A stretch of DNA of 64,000 bases from Planctomycetaceae bacterium (lineage in GTDB: Bacteria > Planctomycetota > UBA1135 > GCA-002686595), in NCBI GenBank assembly GCA_011525785.1, contig WYBT01000040.1:18784-82783 (forward strand), written 5' to 3'. Each line of letters starts with the position of its first letter. Within the stretch, counting starts at the first letter, position 1. The notes beneath the pieces were generated by a model. It was not told where the DNA came from and did no database searches. It was given only the letters and a program-made list of their open reading frames with translations. Positions 53,479 through 60,961 of the stretch are shown piece by piece. A program made the translations under genes and the position numbers.

Positions 53479-54972
53479 CTATCTGAAGACCGCGCTCCCA
53501 CCGATGCTGCTGATGTGGCACGCGCTGTTGATCGTTTGAACAGCCATCACGCAGGTGCTCGCTTTCACAACGATCGTGCCGCTCTGGCACTCGGCGCCAA
53601 GCGCCTCGGCTACCGTCTGAAATGGCGTCCCCCAGATTCCAGCTTGACCGTGAGGGTGGGGAGACGGAACCGGAAACGCGCAGTCGACGTACAAGGGATA
53701 AGACGCGCAGGCATGCATCATCGCGGCGTGCAAGTTGAGTCGGCCGCTGGTGGCCACCAGACCTGCCAGGCCGGGCACGACATCGACCGTGCTCAAGAGC
53801 GCGTTCCTCAGCTGCGCAGTCTGCATTCCTGGAAAGCGCGAGTTGATCAACAACGCAGCACCTGCAACCAACGGGCAGGCCATGCTTGTGCCGGACAGGG
53901 TGACGTACGTGCCGCCCAAGCCCGTGCTCAGAATGTTCACGCCGGGAGCAGCCAGATCGACGGAGGCCGCGCCGTAGTTCGAAAACGAAGCCCGCGTATC
54001 GCTGGTCGTGCTCGCCGCGACAGAGATCACGCCCTGGAGAGTGAAACTCGCGGGGTAGGCCCCGTTGACATCGTTGTTGACAGTGTCGTTTCCAGCGGCG
54101 CACACGTGGAGCATTCCGTACTGATTGGCGGCTACGGCGAAAGCCGTGTAGAGCGTCGCCGAGTAGCCGTAGCCGCCGTAGCTGTTGCTCGTGATCTCGA
54201 CGCCTTGAAGGCGAGCGTAGTCCATGGCGGCTGCGGCGTCAGCCCAGGTCACGTTTCCAGAGCTGTCCGCGACCTTGAGGGCCATGATCCGTGCGCGCCA
54301 GTTGATGCCGGCGACGCCGTAGTAGCTGTCGCCCACGGCGCCAATCGCCCCTGCGCAGTGCGTGCCGTGGCCATTGTCGTCCATCGGACTGCTGTCGTTG
54401 TTGACGAAGTCGTAGCCGTATACGTCATCGACGAATCCGTTCGAGTCGTCGTCCACGCCATTGCCAGCGATCTCCCCTGGGTTCCGCCACATGTTCGACG
54501 CTAGATCCGGGTGGGTGTAGTCAACACCAGAGTCGAGCACCGCGATCACTTGCACCGTTCCAAAGCGCAGGATGTTCCACGCGGCCGGAGCTGAGATTTT
54601 GGGCATGGCCCATTGCTGCGGGTATAGGGGATCGGGGGAGTCGTGCGTGAGGCGCATGATCCCGTTGCCTTCGACGTACTCGACTCCCGGGATCCGCTCG
54701 AGACGTCCAAGCGCGTCCAGCTCGGGCGCTCCGGCCAGCATCTCCACGAGGTAGATGCCCTCCGAGTGAACGCGCCGAACATGGAACACGTCTTTGTCGA
54801 GCTGCAAGTCGGTCACGAGATCGCTCTCGAGTCGCGAGGTCCTGTCGAGGCCAACCAGGTACTGTCCAGGCACGAACTCCTGCGGCGGCGGGGTGGCTCG
54901 TTGTGCTCGCGCCATCATTGGGCACAGCAGGAGAGTCATCAGGCAGAGAGCGCGCATGATCAAAGCCTTCAT
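53479..54972 (-). CDS. Secreted subtilisin-like serine protease (S8)
   Basis: The protein has 497 residues. The signal ALIMRALCLMTLLLCPMMARA is followed by an I9-like propeptide region (EFVPGQYLVGL...VEYVEGNGIMRL). The catalytic triad is complete: Asp146 in VIAVLDSGVDYTHPDL, His202 in NGHGTHCAG and Ser363 in LSGTSMACPLVAGAAL, with oxyanion Asn in AAGND. A Cys-containing ~95-residue tail follows. The protease is exported and probably autoprocessed. The ATG at 54972 overlaps the stop of the FG-GAP gene upstream (ATGA), so the two are coupled. The coding region is visibly less GC-rich than its neighbours (34/60 in one counted line) with more AT-ending codons, which suggests horizontal acquisition. 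Confidence 0.95.
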   Translation of the reverse strand: MKALIMRALCLMTLLLCPMMARAQRATPPPQEFVPGQYLVGLDRTSRLESDLVTDLQLDKDVFHVRRVHSEGIYLVEMLAGAPELDALGRLERIPGVEYVEGNGIMRLTHDSPDPLYPQQWAMPKISAPAAWNILRFGTVQVIAVLDSGVDYTHPDLASNMWRNPGEIAGNGVDDDSNGFVDDVYGYDFVNNDSSPMDDNGHGTHCAGAIGAVGDSYYGVAGINWRARIMALKVADSSGNVTWADAAAAMDYARLQGVEITSNSYGGYGYSATLYTAFAVAANQYGMLHVCAAGNDTVNNDVNGAYPASFTLQGVISVAASTTSDTRASFSNYGAASVDLAAPGVNILSTGLGGTYVTLSGTSMACPLVAGAALLINSRFPGMQTAQLRNALLSTVDVVPGLAGLVATSGRLNLHAAMMHACASYPLYVDCAFPVPSPHPHGQAGIWGTPFQTVAEALGAECQSGTIVVKASTCVMAVQTINSACHISSIGGSAVFR

Positions 54973-56657
54973 TGCAAGTTGACCAGAACCAGAACCAGAC
55001 CCTCGCCGACACCCAGCGCCGTCATCGCCTTGCCGAGGATGGCGCCGTTGGCGCGTTTCTCGTCCGACGCGCGCATCGCGTGGCCCGAGAGTCCGCTGGT
55101 CGTCAACAGGTCGCCAGGCTCGATCGCTCCGTTCTCCGTCGAGCACTTCACGTACACGCGACCGACCATCGCCACCGCGGTGCGTCCTTCGAGCGTGCCC
55201 TCCTGCGACAGCGCTATCCCGCTCTGAACTCCTCCCGCACCCGACACGACGCCGGCTACGCGCTTGTCGTAGGGCGCACTCGACTGCGTGAGCTCTCCCG
55301 GCCTGGCCGCGTCGATCACGAGCACGGTCCCCGACTCGTAGGTTTCGTGTCCGGTCTCGAACCCTTCGACGATGTCGCACCCGCCGGTGATCGTCAGACA
55401 CTTGGTACGGGTGGAACCCACAACGTGAAGTTTGTCCGTCGGTGATGTCGTTCCGATTCCGACGTTGCCGGCCGCGTTCAGAATGAGTCCAGGAGTTGAG
55501 GCGCCGCTCGAGTGAAAGAGCAGCGACGCCCCTGGTTGGTGAGCCCTCAGATGCACGTTGTAGGGGCTGTCCGCTGCGACTGCGCTGTTCACCGCCAAGC
55601 TGAACCCCGAGGTTCCATTGGACACGGCAGCGAAGACGCCCGCGCTCGAGCCCCCGACAGCCGAGTCATTTCTCACGGCAATGCCCGCTAACGCCCCATC
55701 CTGCGTGTCGCGAACCGACAATTTCATGCTCGGAAGCGTAGTACCGAGCCCGACCTTGCCGTTGGAGTCGATGAACAGCTTGTCGCTGATCGGATAGAGC
55801 ATTCCAAGCGTCGGCGTCGACGCGGCTTGAATGCACACTCCGGAGCCCGCCTGATCGATCAGAGACTCATAACAGCGAATCGACGAGGTCGCTGCGCCGG
55901 TGATCGGGCGCGACACCGAGCCGGACAGCACCGACGCGCTGGTCCCCGACAACGGCGCCGAGCTTGCGCGCGCCTCATCGGGAGCGGCTTCGGAGCGGCC
56001 GCCAGGTGCTGTGGGCCGACCGGGATCGGTTGCTTGCGGCTCCAAGTCCTCCACGCCTTCGCCGCTGCGAGGCACCCGTGTCGTGGGTCGCATCAGACCC
56101 GAGCCGAACTCAACCTGTTCGAATCCTCCCTGGCCATCGTTGTGCAAGAGCACGTCGCCCGACGCAGTGGTGAGCCGCAGGTCGGGACGTCCATCGAAGT
56201 CGTAGTCCACCGACGAGGCGCTCAGCGTGTCCTCGAACCGCTCGAGGCCGGCGGAGCTCGTGGCGTCCACGAATGCCCCGCTGCGCGTACCTGCGTATAG
56301 CCGCACAATCCCAGGCTCGCAGACGCGTTGCAGATCGAGGGCGCCATCGCCGTTGAAGTCGAGCCACACCAGTGCTCGCGTGTCCCGGAGGCCGGACAGG
56401 CCGACCGACGCCGTGACGTCTACGAAGCTGCCGTCGCCAGCGTTGCGGTAGAGCCGATCGACTCCCCGCGGAGCGACGGCGTACACGTCGAACAACCCGT
56501 CGCGGTCGAAGTCAACCCACTCGAGCCGCACGTTCGTGTCGTCCCGCGCGGCTTCAGGCCCCGCTGCGAGCTCGCGTTCGGGACCAAGCGTGGAGGTGGT
56601 CAGCAGGGAGAGCGCAGCGGCAGCGCTTTGAATCACAGCCAAGTAGTTAGGTGCCAC
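54969..56657 (-). CDS. FG-GAP-repeat protein with tail-fibre-like C-terminus
   Basis: The protein has 562 residues. The N-terminal ~200 residues hold FG-GAP/VCBS calcium-loop repeats (VDFDRDGLFDVYAVAPRGVD, LDFNGDGALDLQRV, VDYDFDGRPDLRLT) of the ASPIC/CRTAC1 type. The C-terminal part carries the phage tail-fibre/bacterial surface repeat KLFIDSNGKVGLGTTLPSMK and AAGNVGIGTTSPTDKLHVVG, then CLTITGGCDIVEGFETG and a ~110-residue domain ending in GEGLVLVLVNLQ. It is probably a secreted adhesin-like or scaffold protein, co-translated with the subtilase that might process it. The start is uncertain: GTG 56657 has GAGG 5 bases upstream; ATG 56720 is in frame without a ribosome site. GC is low, like that of its partner. 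Confidence 0.82.
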   Translation of the reverse strand: MAPNYLAVIQSAAAALSLLTTSTLGPERELAAGPEAARDDTNVRLEWVDFDRDGLFDVYAVAPRGVDRLYRNAGDGSFVDVTASVGLSGLRDTRALVWLDFNGDGALDLQRVCEPGIVRLYAGTRSGAFVDATSSAGLERFEDTLSASSVDYDFDGRPDLRLTTASGDVLLHNDGQGGFEQVEFGSGLMRPTTRVPRSGEGVEDLEPQATDPGRPTAPGGRSEAAPDEARASSAPLSGTSASVLSGSVSRPITGAATSSIRCYESLIDQAGSGVCIQAASTPTLGMLYPISDKLFIDSNGKVGLGTTLPSMKLSVRDTQDGALAGIAVRNDSAVGGSSAGVFAAVSNGTSGFSLAVNSAVAADSPYNVHLRAHQPGASLLFHSSGASTPGLILNAAGNVGIGTTSPTDKLHVVGSTRTKCLTITGGCDIVEGFETGHETYESGTVLVIDAARPGELTQSSAPYDKRVAGVVSGAGGVQSGIALSQEGTLEGRTAVAMVGRVYVKCSTENGAIEPGDLLTTSGLSGHAMRASDEKRANGAILGKAMTALGVGEGLVLVLVNLQ

Positions 56658-56936
56658 GAGAGCCTCGGTTGGTACGTCGCGGGAGGTGGCCTCCGCCCAC
56701 GGCGGGCGCGAGGCACTCATCCCGGTTGGTTGCGCGAAGTCAGCCGGGGACACCTTTCGCACAAATAGTCCTCGGCTCGCCGCTCCACGGCTGTGATTTC
56801 CCACCCGCGCGACCCGGGCGCGAAGAAGCTCTACGCAATGGCTCCCGCCTCCGTTGTCGCGCCTCGGGCTGGCGCCTGTGGATCGGGACCTTGCTGTAGG
56901 CGGCGGACCGTCGGCACGTCGAGACGCGACGACCGC

Positions 56937-57446
56937 TTCGCGCTCGATGACCTCACTCTGCTGATCGCAGGCGCGCGAAATGCCGATTTCCAACTGGATC
57001 TGGCGACCTGGAGGATCCTGCTGCAGCCGCCCACCGGACGCAGACGCCTCCATCGCCAGCACCTGGGCACCTAGTGCTTCGGCTTCCAGTCGCTCGAGCT
57101 CGACGCCGTGGCGCTCGACGGCGGTTTGCCGCATGTAGATGTCGAGCTCCAGCGCGACGAGGGCAACACCGGCGGCTTCGGCGGGCAGCGGCTGACGCTG
57201 TCGGCTGAGGACGCGGCTCGAACACCCGGCGCGCTGGATGGCGAGCTGATCTTGTGCGACGGCTCGGGCCGCGACTACAGCTACCGCGCCGAAGTCGGCA
57301 CGCACGCGCCCGCGTGGATCTCGTTCGTCCCCTGCGGTAGGTTCGACGCCGATTTCCGCGCCGCCAACGGCCGCCGAGTGTTGATCTCACCGCGCCTCGT
57401 CGTCGAGCCCGGCTGGGCCGACCTCGAACTCGCCTTCGCGCGCTGA
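56937..57446 (+). pseudogene. Pseudogene: C-terminal third of a second copy of the 51695 lipoprotein gene
   Basis: The frame DDLTLLIAGARNADFQLDLA...GFQSLELDAV...GGLPHVDVELQRD...VVEPGWADLELAFAR is homologous to SELELLLAGAKEDDLEL...GYRAMEVAF...GGLPRIRVDLERD...VVEPGWADLELAFAR of the intact protein. An in-frame TAG at 57072-57074 interrupts it. The last ~45 bases, including the stop and the bases GCCCA after it, are nearly identical in the two copies. Homology fades before about 56937; a possible trace (TCCACGGCTGTGATT near 56780) suggests further frameshifted remains. No start codon, signal peptide or ribosome site. 56658-56936 contains nothing else I can support. Confidence 0.85.
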
Positions 57447-57530
57447 GCCCAGATCACGGACGCCTCGACGGCGGCTGCTCGGCGGACACCGACCCTGCGC
57501 GCCGCGGTGCAGCGCGCAGGTCGACGCGCC

Positions 57531-58943
57531 TCACGGACACAAGGTCACAGCCAGTCCGCCCGAGAACACGAGCCCCTTCGAGGGATTGCCGTTGTCGCGG
57601 TTGAAGGCCTGGACATAGAGCGTCTGTCCGGCCCCGAAGGGACTGCCCAACCCGCTGGGATGCGTGGACAACCAAGTGTTGAGGTCCACCGAGATGGCGC
57701 CGTCGCAAGCGCCGGCCGTGCCTCCCGTGTTGGGCATCGGAGTGATCAGGCGCTGGCGCGGACTGGTGGTGCAGTAAAAGCTCGTCCCGCCGCCGCCAGC
57801 GTTGATCGGGTTGGCGGCCGCACCCAGGCCGTAGAACATGCCCGACGGTCGCAGTCCGTCCATGCCGCTGCAGGTCACGACATACCCCGATGCAGCGGAG
57901 GCGCTGGGAGAGCCCGAGCCCGACACGACTGGGGAGCAGGAGTTGTTGCTGACGCCCGCAGTGCAGTAGCTCGCGCCCACGTTGAGGCATTCACACTCAT
58001 CGGGGACGCCGTTGGAGTTCGTGTCGAGACTCCCGCCGCTGCTGATATCGAGAGCGTCGGGCATCGCGTTGCCGTTGCAGTCCGCGAGATCCCCGTAGAT
58101 CTTCATTTGCAGTCCGGAGTGGAGGCCGAAACCGAAGACACGACACATGTTGTTCGGCTGACCGGGATTCGTACCCTCGGCGTAGCAGAAGTCAGCATTG
58201 CCGAGCCCGGTTCCTTGCGGCGCACCAGGAGTGTTGTAGTAGGTCGCAGTGCCTGCTCCGCAGGCGCCTGGCGGAGTCAGGTCTCCCGCGCCGACTGGAC
58301 CGCCGGGATAACTGGTCACAATGGGTTCGCCCGGCAACTCGTAGGAGAAGCCAAACAGGTCGCCCGCCCCGTCGAAGACCCCGTTGCCGTCGGCGCTCAA
58401 ATAGAACTCGGCGCCGCCGGTCAAATCGATCGTCACCGTGTAGCAGGCCAGGTCTCCGTTCAGCGCAGGAAGTCCCGTGAGCGCGAACGTCGCCACGGGC
58501 GGTGGATTGGCGCTGGAGGGCGTGCAAGCTGCGTACGAGTCGTAGAACTTGACGGTCACTGCAGCCCCAGTTCCGCCGAACGCCGGCGAGGCCGTGCGCG
58601 TGCAGTACGCAATCTGGAACTTGGTCACCCGGTACTTGTTGAGCGTTCCCGTGTTGGGGGCCGGGGAGGTTGTGCTCGGCACGCGGCCTTCGTCGATCAG
58701 CGAGTTGCCACTCAGGAGTGGAATGTACGCGTAGAGATCACAGGTGTTGTCGTAGATCACGCCTTCGGACACGAGCCCGGGCAGGAACTCGGGCGCCGAG
58801 TTGGGCGGCACGAGCACTCCGCTCACCAAGTGCAGCGTCCCGGCGTCTCGGATCTCGCTGCAGCTTTGAAGGGCCGGGGACTGTTGGGCATGGACGGTCA
58901 GGCACAGCGCTGCGGCAGCGACGGGGAGGTGGAGTGTCAGCAT
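57531..58943 (-). CDS. Secreted protein with DxNxNGxPDEC motif and shared C-terminal domain
   Basis: The protein has 470 residues. The signal MLTLHLPVAAAALCLTVHAQ is followed by a ~310-residue beta-rich, cysteine-containing N-terminal domain (YDNTCDLYAYIPLLSGNSLI...FQIAYCTRTASPAFGGTG) that looks like a jelly-roll. Near 320, DCNGNAMPDALDIS...LDTNSNGVPDECE repeats the calcium-loop-like motif of the 17812 protein. The last ~140 residues (ASYCTAGVSNNSCSPVVSGS ... ADTLYVQAF-type strand ... VTLCP) are the same domain as ends the 1363 protein. Probably exported. Minus strand, downstream of the metalloprotease-like gene by 280 bases that include an 11-G tract. It interrupts the ancestral adjacency inferred for the pseudogene and the metalloprotease-like gene. 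Confidence 0.8.
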   Translation of the reverse strand: MLTLHLPVAAAALCLTVHAQQSPALQSCSEIRDAGTLHLVSGVLVPPNSAPEFLPGLVSEGVIYDNTCDLYAYIPLLSGNSLIDEGRVPSTTSPAPNTGTLNKYRVTKFQIAYCTRTASPAFGGTGAAVTVKFYDSYAACTPSSANPPPVATFALTGLPALNGDLACYTVTIDLTGGAEFYLSADGNGVFDGAGDLFGFSYELPGEPIVTSYPGGPVGAGDLTPPGACGAGTATYYNTPGAPQGTGLGNADFCYAEGTNPGQPNNMCRVFGFGLHSGLQMKIYGDLADCNGNAMPDALDISSGGSLDTNSNGVPDECECLNVGASYCTAGVSNNSCSPVVSGSGSPSASAASGYVVTCSGMDGLRPSGMFYGLGAAANPINAGGGGTSFYCTTSPRQRLITPMPNTGGTAGACDGAISVDLNTWLSTHPSGLGSPFGAGQTLYVQAFNRDNGNPSKGLVFSGGLAVTLCP

Positions 58944-59158
58944 GGCTTGTTCCGGGTCAGAGCAGGTTCGAAGTAGGAGTCGTGGGCGCACGTCACGACC
59001 GGGGCACGGCCGCAGGACGCAGCCGCTGGCCCACAGGGCGAAAGCTCCGCGACGGCGCCGCCTGGCCGCAGGAAAGCGCATTTTTTCGAGCTACGGCCTC
59101 CGTCGGCCCCCCGGACGGGCCCCTGGACCCGACGAGGCGCCCGCGCGCGGTGCGCAAC

Positions 59159-59169
59159 GGGGGGGGGGG
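59159..59169. repeat. Run of 11 G in the intergenic gap 58944-59223
   Basis: Eleven consecutive G occur on the plus strand, 216 bases upstream of the start of the 57531-58943 gene and 54 bases after the stop of the metalloprotease-like gene. Such tracts are prone to slippage. The rest of the 280-base gap holds a TTTTTT run near 59081 and no gene. Confidence 0.9.
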
Positions 59170-59223
59170 CGAAGCGTCAGACCCGACGGAGGAGCCGATC
59201 GCGGAGCGTCGCGTCGGCAACGC

Positions 59224-60825
59224 TCACTTCGCTTTGAACTCGATGCTCTCGACGAAGTCGCGCCAGGCGTACTGCAGTTGGAAGTAGTCGATGCCATTGA
59301 AGGCCACGGCCAACGCGTGACCGCGCGCCTGTTCGCCGGCGGTAGCGCGCAGCGCCTGGTCATCTTTCTTGCCCTGCTTCTCGAGCAGATCCAGACGGCG
59401 CGCGTAGTCCTCTTTGAGCGCCACGAAGTACGTGTCGAGTATTTTCGACCACTGCGGGTGCTTCAGCGCGACGGGCGAAGTGCGCAGGAAATAAACCATG
59501 GACCAAGCCTGCGCATAGCACTGACCGATCTTGGTCGGGTCGTAGAAGTCCTTGCGCTCGTAAGCAACGATGTCCTTCCAGGCGATGATCTGATTGGTCT
59601 CGATCAGGCGCTTGATGTAGCCGATGCGCCAGGGGTTCGGCCCGATGCGGATCACCTTGCCGCCCTTGATGTCGGCGCCGGAGAAGAAGTCGCCGTGCCC
59701 TTCGTTGAACCAGTAGTGCGGAGGAACGGCGCCGGCCGAGTAGTAGATGTACTGATGCAGCGCCTCGTGGTAGAGCACGATGAACGTGTTCTCCTCGCCG
59801 GTCTCGCGCTTGCCCTTTTCCTTGACCGTCGCGTCGTAGAAGACGAGCTCTTCGCTCGCTGAGTTCCAGTAGCCCGCGCTGCCCGGCATGCCGCCGTAGG
59901 CCATGTACTCGCCGCGGTCCTTGCACACGCGCACCACCGACACCGCGTCGATCGGTCCGGCGGGCGGGAAGAGCTTCAGGTACTCCTTGCGGATCGCCTC
60001 GATGTCGGCGCAGATCGCGCGCACCAGCGGCTGGTCGGGCGTGTGGTAGACGACGATGAAGTTCTCGGTGTCGATCGCCTTCCAGCCGCGCACCAGCTTC
60101 GAGCGCGCCTTGGCGCGGAACTCGACGCCGCGCAGCTTCGAGTTGCGGTAGCTGGCCTCGATCTTCGTGAGGTCGGCGCCTTCGGGCTCGCTGAACTCCG
60201 CGTGCTCGGCGATGTAGCGCCAGATCTTGCTCTGCTCCGCTAGCGCATCGGGCGCGCACTCGCCGATGAACGCGATCGTGCGCTTCTGCGGCTGCTCGAA
60301 GACGTAGGCCCAGCCTTCGCCCAGCGCGCCCACCAGGCGCTCGTCGCGCGGCACGAGACGCACGATGCGGCCCGGAAAGCCCGAGCGCGTCTTGCCCTCC
60401 TCGCCGCGGCCCAGCGCCCACAGCGTGCGCTGCTCGAGGAAGCGCTCGAAGGTCGTGATCGGAGGCTTGGGCGGCGCCACGGGCGTCGCGTCCATGGGCT
60501 TGGCCTTCGAGCGGCCCTCTTCGTCCGACTCGGGCGGCGTCTCCGGCGGCGGAGGCGGCGGCGGATCGGGCACGAAGTCGATCCACACGACGCTCAGCTC
60601 GGCGCGTTTCCCGCGCGCCTCCTTGGGATCCTTCGGCGCCTTCTCGACGTAGTACAGGATCACCTGCTCCTCGTCGGGCTGCGTCGGCACCTGCTCGTAG
60701 TCGCGCGCGCGCGGCAGCTCGATGCCGAGGTCGGGGTGCTTCTCCGTGGTGTAGCCGCCCTGCGCGGCGAGCGGCGCGGCGGCGCCGAGCAAGACCAGCG
60801 CGAAGGGAGCGAGCGGAAGTCTCAT
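59224..60825 (-). CDS. Secreted gluzincin-like metalloprotease (DUF1570-like)
   Basis: The protein has 533 residues. The signal MRLPLAPFALVLLGAAAPLA is followed by a ~90-residue domain, a poly-Pro hinge (PDPPPPPPPETPP, ~85-100) and a second domain (FERFLEQRTLWALGRGEEGK). From ~240 a metallopeptidase-like region carries HEALHQY (~350-356) and, about 20 residues later, NEGHGDFFSG (~372). This is the HExxH plus downstream Glu arrangement of gluzincins, as in DUF1570/collagenase-like peptidases. Both zinc His and the third ligand Glu are present, so it is probably active outside the cytoplasm. Start ATG 60825. Divergent from the sigma fusion gene with 136 bases between. Its last 12 codons are copied at 53091-53135. 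Confidence 0.85.
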   Translation of the reverse strand: MRLPLAPFALVLLGAAAPLAAQGGYTTEKHPDLGIELPRARDYEQVPTQPDEEQVILYYVEKAPKDPKEARGKRAELSVVWIDFVPDPPPPPPPETPPESDEEGRSKAKPMDATPVAPPKPPITTFERFLEQRTLWALGRGEEGKTRSGFPGRIVRLVPRDERLVGALGEGWAYVFEQPQKRTIAFIGECAPDALAEQSKIWRYIAEHAEFSEPEGADLTKIEASYRNSKLRGVEFRAKARSKLVRGWKAIDTENFIVVYHTPDQPLVRAICADIEAIRKEYLKLFPPAGPIDAVSVVRVCKDRGEYMAYGGMPGSAGYWNSASEELVFYDATVKEKGKRETGEENTFIVLYHEALHQYIYYSAGAVPPHYWFNEGHGDFFSGADIKGGKVIRIGPNPWRIGYIKRLIETNQIIAWKDIVAYERKDFYDPTKIGQCYAQAWSMVYFLRTSPVALKHPQWSKILDTYFVALKEDYARRLDLLEKQGKKDDQALRATAGEQARGHALAVAFNGIDYFQLQYAWRDFVESIEFKAK

Positions 60826-60961
60826 GATGGCGTCTACTTTGCGGCGGGACGTGCGCCGCGCCAAGGTCCGCAAGGGCCGGTCGGCCTGAGCTCGCACGTT
60901 CTGGTCATCGATTTCGGCCACCCGCTGTAACGTCGGAGCGGCCCGCGACAGAGAAGGGCGC

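Noticed and set aside
56110..56130. GTTCGAATCC as a tRNA T-arm
   Set aside because: It lies inside the FG-GAP coding sequence and no cloverleaf could be drawn around it.
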